A DNA stretch of 60,000 nucleotides from Adiantum capillus-veneris (GCA_014529385.2 CM043952.1:66344870-66404869), one strand, 5' to 3'; shown: positions 22,586-33,855, numbered from the stretch's first letter. Made by a program: numbers and translations. The notes: generated by a model from the letters alone, not told the origin.

Positions 22586-24335
22586 TCACTCTAGGGAATC
22601 ATTGTAAGCATTGACAAAGTTTAGGTCATCCTTTAATTGTATGCCTTGCATCCATCTAGCATCTTCAAAAGGAAAGTTCTTAAATTTAACAGATAATCTT
22701 ACCACCTCCCAATACCTTGTCTTCATGTCAGAGAATGGACTCGGGCCGTAGCACCTCTTCTTCGTCCTCGATCTCCGGTGGGTCTTCAATAGTTGGTTCT
22801 TGAGGTGGCTCCCCTTTGTAAGGCTTTAGTAGGCTCACATTGAAAGCATTGTGTATGAGCCAATAACTGGGCAGCTTGAGTTGATAGGCCATCTTATTGA
22901 TTGGTCTAAGAATCTGGAAGGGACCCTAGTACCTTTTTGCTAATTTAGCATAGTACTTTTGGTGTCCCGTAGGATTCTTGCCCGTTGTGTGCCTTAATCG
23001 AGCCTTGGGAAATTTGAGTAAGACCCAATCATTTTGCTTAAAGGCTTGAGCTCTTCTGTACTTATCAGCAGCATCCTTTTGCCTTTGCTGTGAGATAGAG
23101 ATAGCATCCTTAATCTTTTGGAAAGATTCTTGTAGGTCTCTATTATACTCATCTACATCGAAGATCCTTTCGTGTACCTTAAGTAGCAGGGGACTTTTAG
23201 ATCTTCCCTCAATTACCTAAAAAGGTTCTTTTCTGGTGGAGGTATGTATAGTGCTATTATAGGCATACTCCACTAACGGTAAGTACTTCTCCCATTGGGA
23301 CCTTTGATCTACTTCCGTTACATAGGCTTTTAGTAGATCAATAATTCTTAGGTTAGCTATTTCACTTTGGCCATCCGTTTGCGGGTGATAGGCCAAAGAG
23401 AAGTTTAGACTTGTCCCTAATTTCTCAAAGAGACCCTTTCCAAAAATTATTGGTCATTCTAGGGTCTCTATTCCGACACTATGGACATTGGCAAGCCATG
23501 GTACTTGAAGATTTGTGATATAAAGAGGGTTTCCATTTGATGGGATTTGATAGTCTTTTTGACAAGTATAAAATGTGGTTGTTTGCTAAACTTGTCTACT
23601 ATCATCCATATTCATGTATTCCCATGGATAGACTTGGGCAATCCCAAGATAAAATCCATGGATATGCTCTCCCATAATGAATAAGGGATTGGCAAAGGTT
23701 GAAGCAATCCAGGTTGCTTCCCTCTATCAAACTTCACCTTTTGGCATACCACACATTTTGAGACATACTCTTGTAAGTTTTCTTTCATATCAGGCCAATA
23801 GAAATATGTTTCTATCCCTTTTAGGGTAGACTGAATCCCTCTATGCCCCACATAAGGAGGAGCATGAGATTCATACATTACTTTCTCATGTAGTGGGCTA
23901 GTAACGCATAGTCTATTGCCATAGAGAAGATAACCATCTTGTAAGATAAATGGTTCTTCTTTCTTCCCTAGTGCAAGGGCTAAAATCACATCTCTAAAAT
24001 CGGGATCAATAGCGTACTCATCTATCATGGAAGATAGATCATTGTGAGTTGCTATGGAAACCGCATTCACTCTCGGTCGTCTTGAGAGTGCATCAGCTAC
24101 TTGATTATGCTCGCCAACAATGTGAGCAATATAAAAATGAAATTGCGGAAATTTGCCCACCTCATTTGTTTGTCAGAGAGCTTGGTCTGTGTCATGAAGT
24201 ACTTAAGGCTTTGGTGATCCGTCTGCCGCCCGCAGAATGAAAGGAGTCCCCAATAAATAGTGCTTCCACGAGTCTAAGGCATGTACAACTGTGAGGAGTT
24301 TCTTTTCATATATGCCTAGGGCTTGCTCAACAGGG
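22586..24335 (-). pseudogene. Gypsy RNase H end, integrase and chromodomain-like tail
   Basis: Reading down the minus strand from about 24335: VEQALGIYEKKLLTVVHALD and SWKHYLLGTPF (last part of RNase H), a frame change, then IAHIVGEHNQVADALSRRP. The integrase zinc module is intact (HAPPYVGHRG, then CVVCQKVKFDRGKQPG), followed by the first core Asp in SISMDFILGLPKSIHG. After a TGA at 23612 it continues IWMIVDKFSKQ and YHGLPMSIVS; the second-Asp site reads Glu-stop, then AYHPQTDGQSEIANLR carries the Glu. The end (22586-22800) reads EDEEEVLRPESIL, then VKFKNFPFEDARWMQG in a shifted frame, which is the shape of a chromodomain (aromatic, Lys-x-Lys-x-x-x-Phe/Tyr-Pro-x-Glu). Several stops and shifts inactivate it. 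Confidence 0.85.
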
Positions 24336-24752
24336 ATCCTTAGCATCTATGTACATATCTTTTTCCCTAAACTTAAAGTAGATTTTCCTTTCAGGGGATT
24401 TAGCATTGGTAGCCATGCGATCAAACCATGGTGCCCCTAGGAGTACATCCTCGTGCTTGACAGGAGAGATAAAGAAATCATACTTGTCCACATAGCTTTG
24501 GACATGGAGTCTCAATTTCCCAATTAAGGGAGTGACTAAGGCTTCTTGCCCCTTGAAAGCACCATTGGCAGGTAGGATATCTTCCATGTCATAGGCTTGG
24601 ATGCCTAGCTTGGTGGCCAACTCTGTGGATATGAAATTGTGAGTAGAACCAGGGTCAAAGAGAATAAAAGCGTCATGTTCTCTTACCTTTCCCCAAGCAT
24701 GGCATAGAGGAGATCCTTTGTGGTGAGCATCCTCTTCTTGGATTTCGACCAA
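24327..24752 (-). pseudogene. Gypsy retropepsin
   Basis: The 141-codon frame carries the protease: HDAFILFDPGSTHNFISTEL has Asp-Pro-Gly where Asp-Ser/Thr-Gly is the norm, then IGKLRLHVQSYVDKYDFFIS and HEDVLLGAPWFDRM (the Leu-Leu-Gly-x-Pro-Trp flap end). It overlaps the zinc-knuckle frame, as often seen at gag-pro junctions. The frame ends YIDAKDPC at the deletion junction, beyond which RNase H resumes; no RT motif is present. The Pro in the active loop may itself be disabling. Confidence 0.88.
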
Positions 24753-26258
24753 GGTAGCTCTAGGAGGCTCATTTCGTGTATTCTTGTGGGGACAAGCACA
24801 ATAAGCATGCCCTTGCTCCCCGCACTTGAAACAGTGATTATCTTTACGATAACACTCAAGCTCTTCAGGAGAGAGTTTATTTTTTCCTTTATAAACTCCC
24901 TTATTCTTAGGTTTGTTGTTGTTGGTGTTGCCTTTGGGAGACTTTTGGACTTAAGATTTGTCTTAGCCCCTTGTTGGAAATTGTTTTGTGAAGCCACCAT
25001 GGTATGGTGTAAGACCGTAGATATGGTACGTGGCCTTTGGGAGTTGACATACTCCGCCATATCTTCAGTTAAACCCACACAAAATTGTTGTTTTTGCTCT
25101 CCAAAATCCATCTTTTTGAAGACAACGTCTTTGAGATGTAAGTCCCAAAACTTGTCTACATATTTGTGAATAGATTTGTAGGGAGATTTCTTCAAGCTTC
25201 GCCATTCGGTGAGTACTTTGTCTTTGGCATCGGTTACCAAAAACTACTTCATGCTGGAAGCTCTTAAAGCTTTCCATGTTCGTGGAGCTTCACCGTTTGC
25301 CCGTAGGCTAGACCACCATTACCTGGTGGACTTTTGAAAATGCATAGCTACATGGTGTAGCTTAGAGGACTCCATGAAGCCCGCATCTTCAAACGCCGCA
25401 TTGAATTGTTGGATGAAGGCCAAGACTTTGTCCATAGCACCAAAGGTTCCATCGTAGGTGAGGAAAGAGATGTTCTTTCCTCCCTCTTTGAACTTTTTGA
25501 GCTTGGACGACCTCTTCCATGCGGCATAGGATGTCCTATGGCTTCTTCTTTTAGGTGGTTCAAGAGCTGCACCATCACTTTCTTCAGAAGAGGAAGAATT
25601 TGAGGAGGATGGAGAAGAGGGTGACCTCTTTCTCGCCTTTTTCTTCCCTTGTTCCTCCTTGTCTGCACCATCACTTTCTTCATAAGAGGAAGAGGATGAA
25701 GAAGATGGAGAAGAGGGTGACCTCTTTCTCGCCTTTTTCTTCTCTTGTTTTCTCTCATCCCTCTTTGAATTATGGTGTAGAGAAGTGTGCGACGATCTTC
25801 TCCGTTTAGGGGGTGTTGGAGAGCGTTTTTCCCGCCGTCTTTGTGGAGCCATCTCCGTCGAGGTGGCTGGAGACTCACTTCTTCCTCGTTATTTTGGTGG
25901 GGGACTCTACCAATGAAACTTGAGTTCTCCTTTGGGAAGGAGATGCGTCGTCAACAAGTAGTAGATTTTTGAGCCCTTCGTAGGGATCCTCTTCTTCTTC
26001 CCTTATCGGAGAGAGACCTCTTTTGGAAGTCTCACAAGGAGGATTCCTAGGTACTCTCTCTTCTTGGTGGAGAGTTTGGAGAATCCATTGATCACATAGC
26101 TGCCGTTGCACTTCACCTTGGAGGGATGGATTGCCCATGGCTTGTTGAAGCCTAGTAACAAGGCCATTGACAAGCATAGGGGCATCATTAGTACCTTGTT
26201 CATTGGCAAAATCAAAGCTATCAACATTAATTTCACTCTCTTTACTATCGCCAGCCAT
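24683..26258 (-). pseudogene. Gypsy gag with Ser/Lys-rich repeat and zinc knuckle
   Basis: Starts at 26258 with an acidic N-terminus (MAGDSKESEINVDSFDFANE). After a frame change it enters a basic Ser-rich part with a tandem duplicated block (KKKARKRSPSSPSSS, then Ser-rich, then EESDGA, twice, 25560-25760). The capsid-like core has ISFLTYDGTFGAMDKVLAFI and then, after a TAG near 25319, LTEWRSLKKSPYKSIHKYVD and FCVGLTEDMAEYV. A CCHC knuckle reads CFKCGEQGHAYCAC (about 24790-24835), in a frame shifted from the capsid. Gag assembles the particle and binds element RNA. At least three breaks are visible. Confidence 0.85.
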
Positions 26259-26663
26259 TCTAACAAATTTTAGGTGTAAAATTTTTAAGTGTACTTTGGC
26301 ACTTCAAGCCCTAGTTGCTACTCCTCTTAACCCCTTCAGAAAAGCACTCAAGCTCCTGTACCCGTGGCTCGAATACCATTAAAAATTGCAAGGAATAGAA
26401 GAGAGGGTCTTTCACCACCAAAACAGCACCGGCTCCTGTCAAGCTTCTAATAGCTCAATAGTGGTTAAGCCGTAGGCAAGCCCCATAGGAATCCACTATT
26501 AAGACCATAGCTCTCGACGGTGATTCCCCATTATCTGCACGAAGCAGACGCACTGCAAGGCTAAAAAAACCCTATCCTACTTACTCAATTGCAATTAATA
26601 ATACCAACCATTTATAGTTAGCTTGATGAACTCTCTTCTTGAGCAAGAAAATAGAAACCTTGT
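26259..26663. other. Leader of the minus-strand gypsy element
   Basis: Non-coding DNA between the primer site and gag on the minus strand. No further signal seen. Confidence 0.6.
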
Positions 26664-26675
26664 GCTCTGATACCA
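26664..26675 (-). other. Primer-binding site (initiator Met tRNA)
   Basis: GCTCTGATACCA on the plus strand is TGGTATCAGAGC on the minus strand, 1 nt from the LTR. It fixes the element's orientation. Confidence 0.95.
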
Positions 26676-26676
26676 A

Positions 26677-27870
26677 TGTAACATTTAATGATCTAGTAAC
26701 TTGTGTATAGCGAAAAATAACATAGACATAGTGAGCATTTTATTAAGAATAGAATCCTCATGAGCATAGCAAGAGTGCTTGGATGGAGAGAGCAACAAAA
26801 GCATAACACCTAGTTAGATAGGCATGAACAATACTTCAAAAAGAGAGAGAAATTAGGCAAATTGACAACAGTTGAGGACCGGAGTTACATGGAACCAGTC
26901 CCTTCTCCAAAAGGCTTTGTATTATAGGTTTCCCCCATCAAGGGAGACATTTTACAATACAATACTTTGTGTTCCTTCAATAACTTGCTGTGGTGAAATG
27001 AAAATGGAAGCTTCAAGCACCAAGCTTACACTTGAAAACACAACATCAATTCGCTCACGGTCTCAAACCCAAGACCTCACATACCTTCGAAGATGGTGAG
27101 AGCTAGCGGGATATGAGAGTAGATCAAGAGGAAGAAGAAGTATTATTACGAGAAAGAAGTATGTCTCTTCACATAATCACTCTTAATAGCTTAACATAGC
27201 TTAGTAATTAGCATGATAGAGGAGGTGAGCATACATTAGAGCTTGGCTCTTCGTTGGATTTGCATCACAAATCGAAGAGTTGTTGGTTTAGGCCTCCCTT
27301 CTCACAAGCTTGGAGTAGATGATGAGCTTTCCATTAAATCTTGAGAAGGAGATAGTATTCTTTTCTTCACACATGAGTTTGTGTGAGTGTGTGTGTGATA
27401 ATGCCTTGCAAAAATCAGCCCCCTCTCTCTCTCTTGGTCAACCCCTCTTGCTAATTCCTCTTGTTGGCTCCTCATTGGCTCATGCCATGCTTAGCCAGTA
27501 GGAAATTAGAACCATAATTTATAGCCTTGTGACATGTGTCCCCCTTTCCCCTTTTGTGAGATCTTTAGGTATTTAAATAATTCAATTAATCTCTCATTGG
27601 ACGTCTTAGTCTTCTGGCCAATAGGAATCAGGCAAGCCATTGGGCTGCTGAATGCTCATTGGACCCTTGGGAGACTGTCCAATAGTCTTCTAGAGAGATT
27701 AATTTCTATTGGTTCTTTTATCAAGTGTTTTGAAATGAATTAAAATAAACATAGTCTAGCCTAATTCTCATCGGTCCACCTCTATGGCCATCCAATAGGA
27801 TTTGAATGCACCTTGGGGGCAACTGGGCTAGGAAGTTGACAGTATACCCTTTGTGTAAAGGGAGGTTGGA

Positions 27871-27901
<31 letters not shown>

Positions 27902-28277
27902 CTCTCTCATCTCCTACAAAAATGGCTTGCCCCCTCCCGGGTAGGGATGTGGGAAGACTTTTGAGTCTTCCAACAAGCATCCAATTTTCCCTAAGGTTTG
28001 ATCATTGAAGGTTTCATTTAATTTTGGAACCTTAACATTTTGGAAGTCTTAATGGACTGAACCTTACGATCTTTGAAGCCCATTGAAGCACATTTCTCTT
28101 TTATAGATGGCCCCCCTTTGGATCCCTATTTTCTCTCCTTTGGATCACTACTGTGACCGGTCTGCCAGCCTACTAACCAATATTCTAGCTTTTTGTCCCC
28201 TTGTACTTCCCCATATAAAAGGATCAGTTTAACATTAGAAAATCATTTAGGAGAATTAGATATTAGTTATTATGACA
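26677..28277 (-). repeat. 5' LTR of the minus-strand gypsy element
   Basis: Starts TGTAACATTT and ends TTATTATGACA on the plus strand, giving TG...CA termini on the minus strand. It contains a (GT)n tract (27869-27899) that is much shorter in the other LTR (about 21845-21856), so the microsatellite changed length after insertion. Confidence 0.92.
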
Positions 28278-28281
28278 ACTA

Positions 28282-28622
28282 ATATTCAACTCTAAGAAAT
28301 CATGTTGTGAGATCTTGTGTTAGAAATCAATGCCATTTCAAGCTTTGCCTTGCTTGAATTATAGCCTTGCCTTTTGCCTTGTGTGTTAAGGATTTTAGTG
28401 CTACTTGTACTCAGCAAAAATTGCCATCACTTGTGAGTGTAAAAACTTAACGCTATCCAAATCTTCTCAAGAGATCCAAATTTGTGATGGAGGAATTGGA
28501 GAGATTCAAAATTGCTCAATTGATTTCCCTCCTCTCAGCCAAGATATGATGCCTTAGCTTCTCTAGAAGTTTGTGCACACAAGGTTGATGAAGCCACTTA
28601 CCTACAAAGCTTTGATACCATT

Positions 28623-28663
<41 letters not shown>

Positions 28664-28706
28664 ACCAAGATGTGCTATGGAGAAGAAGGAGTGGACTCAT
28701 ATGTGG
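28282..28706. other. Spacer between gypsy and CACTA elements
   Basis: About 430 bp with no gene, containing an uninterrupted (GT)n tract at 28626-28661. Confidence 0.6.
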
Positions 28707-28709
28707 GTG

Positions 28710-28723
28710 CACTACAACAAAAA
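28710..28723 (+). repeat. CACTA left terminal inverted repeat
   Basis: CACTACAACAAAAA matches the inverted right end over the first 10 bases without a gap, with partial matching beyond. CACTACAAC is the common plant CACTA terminus. Confidence 0.93.
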
Positions 28724-28727
28724 AAGG

Positions 28728-28905
28728 TGTCATCGACGCAGATATCGACGCCCCGCATCGATATCTACGTCCCTGTTAAACTGTCGCTATTTGCGTCGAT
28801 ATCTGCGTGGAAAGGCTTTATTTGCGACGCAGATATGGACGTAGCTATAGAAGCAGATAGCGACACAGATATGGATGGATATATAGATGCATATATCGAC
28901 GACCA
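28728..28905. repeat. CACTA left subterminal repeats
   Basis: TCGACGCAGATATCGACG, CATCGATATCTACGTC, GCGTCGATATCTGCGTGG, GCGACGCAGATATGGACG and several weaker copies occur within 180 bp, in both orientations. Such motifs are the expected binding sites of the TNPA-type protein. GCGTGGAAAGGC is also shared with the right side. Confidence 0.85.
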
Positions 28906-29157
28906 TAACGGAAAAAAAAATTCGGGGCAGAGGGCAAGTAGCCTCGCCTGTGCCCAGTGAAAAGATGGACACAGCCACCACAGCCAGACTTCCTGCCCTC
29001 TGCCCAAGAAAGAGAGCAGCACCAAAATCAACCGTGCTCCCGCAGAAATTTCGACAGAGTTCCCTTCGTTTTTACATAAATTTTTTTAAAAAAATATATC
29101 ATGTATACGCCTCCTACATGCTATCCATGTAGAATCTCACATGAGATTTAAGGCCAA

Positions 29158-29300
29158 TGACCATAACGAACCATAACCATAACTTCAAAGCATAACCATA
29201 ACGAACCATAACCATAACTTCAAAGCATAACCATAATGAACCATAACCATAACTTAAAAGCATAACCATAACTTAAGACCATAACCGAACAATATAACCA
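29158..29300. repeat. Minisatellite, 35-bp unit of CATAAC words
   Basis: The order CATAAC, CATAAC, GAAC, CATAAC, CATAAC, TTCAAAG (35 bp) repeats about three times, then decays. Looser CATAAC words continue to about 29480. Inside the CACTA element. Confidence 0.85.
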
Positions 29301-29887
29301 CTTTGATCATAACTAGAAACAAAATTAACAATAACCATAAGCATAACCAGAAAGTTAAACAAAACCTGAACCATAACTATGTCTATACAAGTATAGGAGA
29401 AATAAACATGTCTATACAATGACAATGACAATAACCATAACCATAAGGAAAACAATAACTGTCTGAACAATAATCATAACCATATATATATGTCTATACA
29501 AAAGGAGACACAGAAGCGTATCTGTGTCTCACAAAGCATATATATGAAATCCGATTCACTGATGACTAGGCATCACAACCTGCACATAGGACAACTCACA
29601 AAATTAGTATTGATATTACTTCACATATACTTACTTAATTAAATCAACTCACACATATTAACGTCTCAGCTCAAGCGATCAACGAGACTGTAAGGCCGCC
29701 CAGTCTACAGGCTCTCCTGAAGAATCAAGATCATTCAATACTTCATAGATACCTATGCTATATCCATCTGACTCCTCCTGACGTGTCGGGGCTCAATGCA
29801 TCGCAAGATTCTGCGTTTATACAAAAATCAGAGTAATAAGAATATATGATTCATCGCGTTGTAAAAAACACCATGGTTAAGATTCGA

Positions 29888-30743
29888 TTAGAAACTCACA
29901 AACTCATATCGAAAGGTGTCGAAGCCTCCGCTGCCAAGATGAGATGTCCCCCTGGTCATCTTTTGTATCTGCGCGGCCTCACGCTGCTGTCTGAACCGCG
30001 TGGCCGCTGTCCGCTCATCCTCCCTAATCTGCAGCCACGTCTCGTGTGGGATGCCCGAAGGCTTCGGCGAGCTGGTCCTGAAAGCCTTCCAAGCTGCATC
30101 TCGTCGATGTTTCACAATGTCCCGTGCAACACCCTTGATCCACCTCTTCGGAACAACGTCAGAACCCAGAGCAGGCTGGTACTCTCTAAGGATGGTCTCC
30201 ACTATGTAAGTGACTTTGTCCTTTTCCTACTGATCCCAAGACGTCAGAATGCTGGTCGAAAACTGTAGCTCCGTGAGCTGGTGAATCCGCTGTCTCATCT
30301 CAGTCGCGACTCTATCCATGTCAACAGAACCATCATACAGTATAGAGCTTGGAGGCACTAGGATCATGTGCCCCCCAAGGTGTCCGAGGTGTGCCAAGAG
30401 GTGTCTCGAGAGATGTGCCTGGGTAGGACGGGGGTCGTGAGCGAGGAGGGGTCGAAGCATCTGTGGACCCTCCTCCACAGCAACCACCACCTCCACGTGA
30501 CAATCGCCGAGATCGACGAGTGCGCCTGTGCTGCGGAGATGAGGAGCGGCCGTGATGGGAGAAGCAGGCGTCGTACCCATAGGCGTCCCTCCCCCCATAG
30601 GTGTCCCCCTCCCTAGGCGTCGGACCCTCGGGTGTGAATCTCGGAGGCGTAGTACCCGTGCCTCTGGCTACCCAGTACCAAGAAGCCTCTACCATCTGAG
30701 CAGGCGTCATCCGTGTAACGAAAGCCCATGAATGCATCTGCAC
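29888..30743 (-). pseudogene. TNPA-like second CACTA protein remnant
   Basis: Three overlapping minus-strand frames together read as one protein. An N-terminal part (30743-30333) has SWAFVTRMTPAQMVEASWYW and a Gly/Arg/Ser-rich linker. A middle (30598-30227) ends DMDRVATEMRQRIHQLTELQ. A C-terminal part (30202-29888) reads EYQPALGSDVVPKRWIKGVA, RHRRDAAWKAF-like text and IPHETWLQIREDE, ending in GTSHLGSGGF. The last portion follows the plant Ptta/En/Spm pattern (basic helix with W-K-x-F, then 'P-x-E-x-W', then 'H-x-x-G-x-x-x-F'). Known proteins of this type bind the subterminal repeats. Frame shifts near 30598 and 30210 break it here. Confidence 0.6.
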
Positions 30744-30971
30744 TCATAGAAGCGGGATCTGGAAACTGGTCTACCATACTAAAGTCCTACACAAAGAAAG
30801 TAAAATAAAGCATCAAAACATAGTTGTTTAAATTAACTTTAAGCTTAATTTTAAATCAACATCTTCACACAAACACTTACAGGCCTAGGCCTCGACGAGT
30901 GAGGCATCATCGATAAGATCTTGCACCGTTTCATCGTTTATCTCTAATTGCAAACATAACTCTGTCCCAAC

Positions 30972-31826
30972 TCATTTTGGCAAATTGTCTTCATCCATTG
31001 CATCTTCATCTACAAGTGTCAATTCTGGCTCGTCTGCGTCACCCCTCGTATATCTGTCAGCTTCCTCTGCCATACCTTCGTCCATCTCATCTAATGTCAC
31101 AGTAGTATGGACGTCGTCTGACTGACTTTCCTCCAGGAGATCTTTCCCTTCAAATACTTGTTTATTTCTTGGAGCAACCTAAAACACAAACCACTTCACA
31201 TCCAACAAAAACATCTCAAACCGCCTGAAGCTTACTTTCAGGATATCTGACACCAGACCACAGTAATCTAGGTTGCTAGTGCTCTCATTCGTGTCTCTGG
31301 CACTAGCCGTGCTCTTTTGCATGAAACTAACCATTACCCCACTGTCAAACGTGTTTCTTCTACTGTCAATTTGTTGTGTTCTGAAATGCTTTCCATGCGA
31401 CCACAGTGCCATGTATGTATGATACTTCCATTCACATCCAATAGCCAGCTCTTCCTCTTCTCGAGATATGGGTTCTCCGATCTGTCGAGTTGCTCTCACT
31501 GTCTTGTCCAAACATGCCATTGTAGGGAATTCAGGTAGAGGAGCGAGATAGTCTGGCAAGGGTAAACCTCTAGTCGTTTGGCTTCGCCTGAAATCCTGTC
31601 GCTCCCTATTGCATCTCTCTTTCTCTTCTTCATACCTTTCAAGCCATTTTTGCATCGACGTTGAATTTAGTATACATAACTTCATGACCTTTTCTCGCAT
31701 GGCGTCGTTCATTTTCTTCGGCACCCCTTGCCCTTGCGGCTCCTCTCCCACCAGTCTTGCATCCTGCTCATCGCTCCACAGTCGAGGTATTTCTGGGTCA
31801 GAAACGGATAGAAATTCGGTCGTCAA
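30972..31826 (-). pseudogene. TNP2-type transposase C-terminus (DUF4218/DUF4216-like)
   Basis: From 31826 the frame reads FLSVSDPEIPRLWSDEQDAR, MREKVMKLCILNSTSMQKWL, then LAIGCEWKYHTYMALWSHGK and HFRTQQIDSRRNTFDSGVMV. The last piece matches the 'F-H/R-T ... R-x-T-x-x-S-G-V' pattern joining DUF4218 and DUF4216 in CACTA transposases. LDYCGLVSDILKVSF and FEMFLLDVKWFVF match the DUF4216 'YYG-x-hydrophobic-x-x-I-hydrophobic' and 'hydrophobic-x-C/V-x-W' pattern. A TAG (31179-31181) follows, but the frame stays open with an acidic tail to a TGA at 30972-30974. The catalytic region that should lie upstream (31830-34000) is absent. Confidence 0.65.
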
Positions 31827-32139
31827 TACAAGAGAATGATTATGAATGTTGTTTTAATATATATACTCCTCACAATGTAAACTACCTCGCATTCTCTAGT
31901 CTTGCCCAATCTCCGTACACCTTGGTCCAGAGGTGTACAGAGATCAGGACCACCGGGTCAAAATCTCGTCTTTATTGGTCAAATCCTATATGGGTAGACA
32001 CATACGTGTTCTCCCAGGTGTACATGGCAATGCATGTAGCGGGCAAAACCCCTTTGCCTCTTTTAGTTCCATAGTTTTTTCAACATCCAACGGCTATCTC
32101 CCTTTCTCTCTCTCTCTCTCTCGATCTCGCTCTCGCTAT

Positions 32140-33252
32140 CTCCCATACACGCTCTTGACATTGCCTTAAGACTACCTAATGGACTACGGATGGTTTCGGT
32201 ACGCATAGAAGCCATTTCCGAAGTCCGTTTGCGTTTTTCCATAGAGAAACGCAACCGGATTTGACCTACGGCTTGTGTATTTGGCGTTTCTTCTATCCGT
32301 TTGACCTACGGCTTGCCATACGTGCTCTTGACATTGCTTTAAGACTACCTAATGAACTACCGATGGTTTCAGTAGGCATAGAAGTCATTTTCAAAATCCG
32401 TTTGCGTTTTTCCGTAGAAAAGCACAACCGGATTTGACCTACGGCTTGTGTATTTGGCGTTAATTCAAACCCATTGACCTACGGCTTGCCATACACGCCC
32501 TTGACATTGCTTTAAGACTACTTAATGAACTACGGATGGTTTCGGTAGGCATAAAAGCCATTTCCGAAGTCCGTTTACGTTTTTCCGTAGAAAAACGCAA
32601 CCGGATTTGACCTACGGCTTGTGTATTTGACGTTTCTTCTGTCCGTTTAACCTACGGCTTGCCATACACGGTCTTGACATTGCCTTAAGACTACTTAATG
32701 GACTATGGATGGTTACGGTAGACGTAGAATCAGTTTTCGAAGTCCGTTTGCGTTTTTCCGTAGAAAAACGCAATCGGATTTGACCTACGGCTTGTGTATT
32801 TGGCGTTTCTTCTATCCGTTTGACCTACGGCTTACCATACGCGCTCTTGAAATTGCCTAAAGACTACCTAATGGACTACGGATGTTTCGGTAGGCATAGA
32901 ATCAGTTTCCGAAGACCGTCTGCGTTTTTCCGTAGAAAAACGCAACCGGATTTGGCCTACGGCTTGTGTATTTGACGTCTCTTCTGTCCGTTTGACCTAC
33001 GGCTTGCCATACACGCTCTTGAAATTTCCTTAAGACTACCTAATGGACTACAAATGTTTTCGATAGGCATAGAAGCCATTTCCGAAGTCCGTTTGAATTT
33101 TTCCATAGAAAAATGCAACCGGATTTGACTTACGACGTAGAAGCCGTTTATGAAGTCCGTTTGCGTTTTTCCGTAGAAAAACCCAACCGGACTTCAAAAA
33201 CGGCTTGTATTTTGGGCGTTTCTTCTATCCGTTTGACCTACGGCTTGTTATA
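32140..33252. repeat. 173-bp tandem repeat array with an inverted repeat in each unit
   Basis: CTTGACATTGCCTTAAGAC-type text recurs at 32154, 32327, 32500, 32673, 32845 and 33018: spacing 173, 173, 173, 172 and 173 bp. A seventh, 5'-truncated unit runs about 33134-33252. Every unit contains GTCCGTTTGCGTTTTTCC, a CGTA-like loop and GAAAAACGCAACCGGA, an inverted repeat with arms of about 16 bp. The words TTGACCTACGGCTTG also recur in every unit. It lies entirely inside the CACTA element, where transposase sequence would be expected. Confidence 0.95.
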
Positions 33253-33730
33253 TGCCCCCGCCCAACCTTTTTTGAGGAGGAAGCTTGTCTCTAAGAGCAA
33301 CGACGGTGCTGTTGTTGCTCCCTAGAGGACTTTCATGTGTAAAGGTGAGAGTTGAGCTTCGAATGTATTTTCAGCTGGTCAAATGAAGTCATAGGCTGCA
33401 TCAGACGATCCAGGTCACTTTGGCTCGACATGCACAACGCCCGGTCAGACTACTGACCATGGAGGAGATTGATGAGATCCGCCAACGACAGATGCTGGAT
33501 CTCCTATGATCTACCTACCCCAGCTAGCTGTTTTAGCCGTTTAGTCCACACCTAGCAGTTTAGGATTCCATAATATTTTATTTTGTCATTTTGTCATCTT
33601 TTTACTCTGACTTTGTATCAGATCCACCACATTGTAACTTTCTTGTCTCATAGGTCACTTTGGCCTTTCGAAGACGTTAATATAACATTTCATTTCATTT
33701 CTCTCTTTAATTTTAATTTCCTACGCATAC
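33253..33730 (+). other. Unassigned CACTA interior
   Basis: About 480 bp with no known domain. A short sense frame (about 33462-33510) reads MEEIDEIRQRQMLDLL and stops. It could be a captured exon end, but nothing supports that beyond codon-like text. Confidence 0.4.
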
Positions 33731-33733
33731 ATT

Positions 33734-33734
<1 letters not shown>

Positions 33735-33779
<45 letters not shown>

Positions 33780-33791
33780 TACACACACACA

Positions 33792-33835
<44 letters not shown>

Positions 33836-33855
33836 GGGGGGGGGGGGGGGGGGGG
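33735..33855. repeat. (CT)n, (AC)n, (GA)n and G-run
   Basis: (CT) about 33739-33774, ACACAC, (GA) about 33798-33831, then about 19 consecutive G to 33855. CT followed by GA makes a large imperfect inverted repeat. Confidence 0.95.

Larger units (their letters stand above)
20641..28281 (-). mobile_element. Ty3/gypsy chromovirus-type LTR retrotransposon, RT deleted
   Basis: Direct repeats of about 1.6 kb (20645-22228 and 26677-28277) flank a minus-strand internal region. ACTA precedes the left repeat (20641-20644) and follows the right one (28278-28281), a likely target duplication. A reversed initiator-tRNA primer site (26664-26675) sits beside the right LTR, so that is the 5' LTR. Gene order on the minus strand is gag, zinc knuckle, protease, then a junction at about 24340 where reverse transcriptase and most of RNase H are missing, then integrase and a chromodomain-like end. 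The LTRs carry many substitutions and indels relative to each other, so the insertion is not recent. It could only have moved using proteins from other copies. Confidence 0.93.

Noticed and set aside
28609-28620. GCTTTGATACCA resembling a reversed primer-binding site
   Set aside because: One base off the usual site, and no LTR or coding of another minus-strand element could be found next to it.
29158-29480. CATAAC words as possible interstitial telomere
   Set aside because: Plant telomere repeat is TTTAGGG/CCCTAAA; the words here do not match.
29846-30268. 140-codon plus-strand frame in the CACTA element
   Set aside because: It is the antisense shadow of the TNPA-like coding region.
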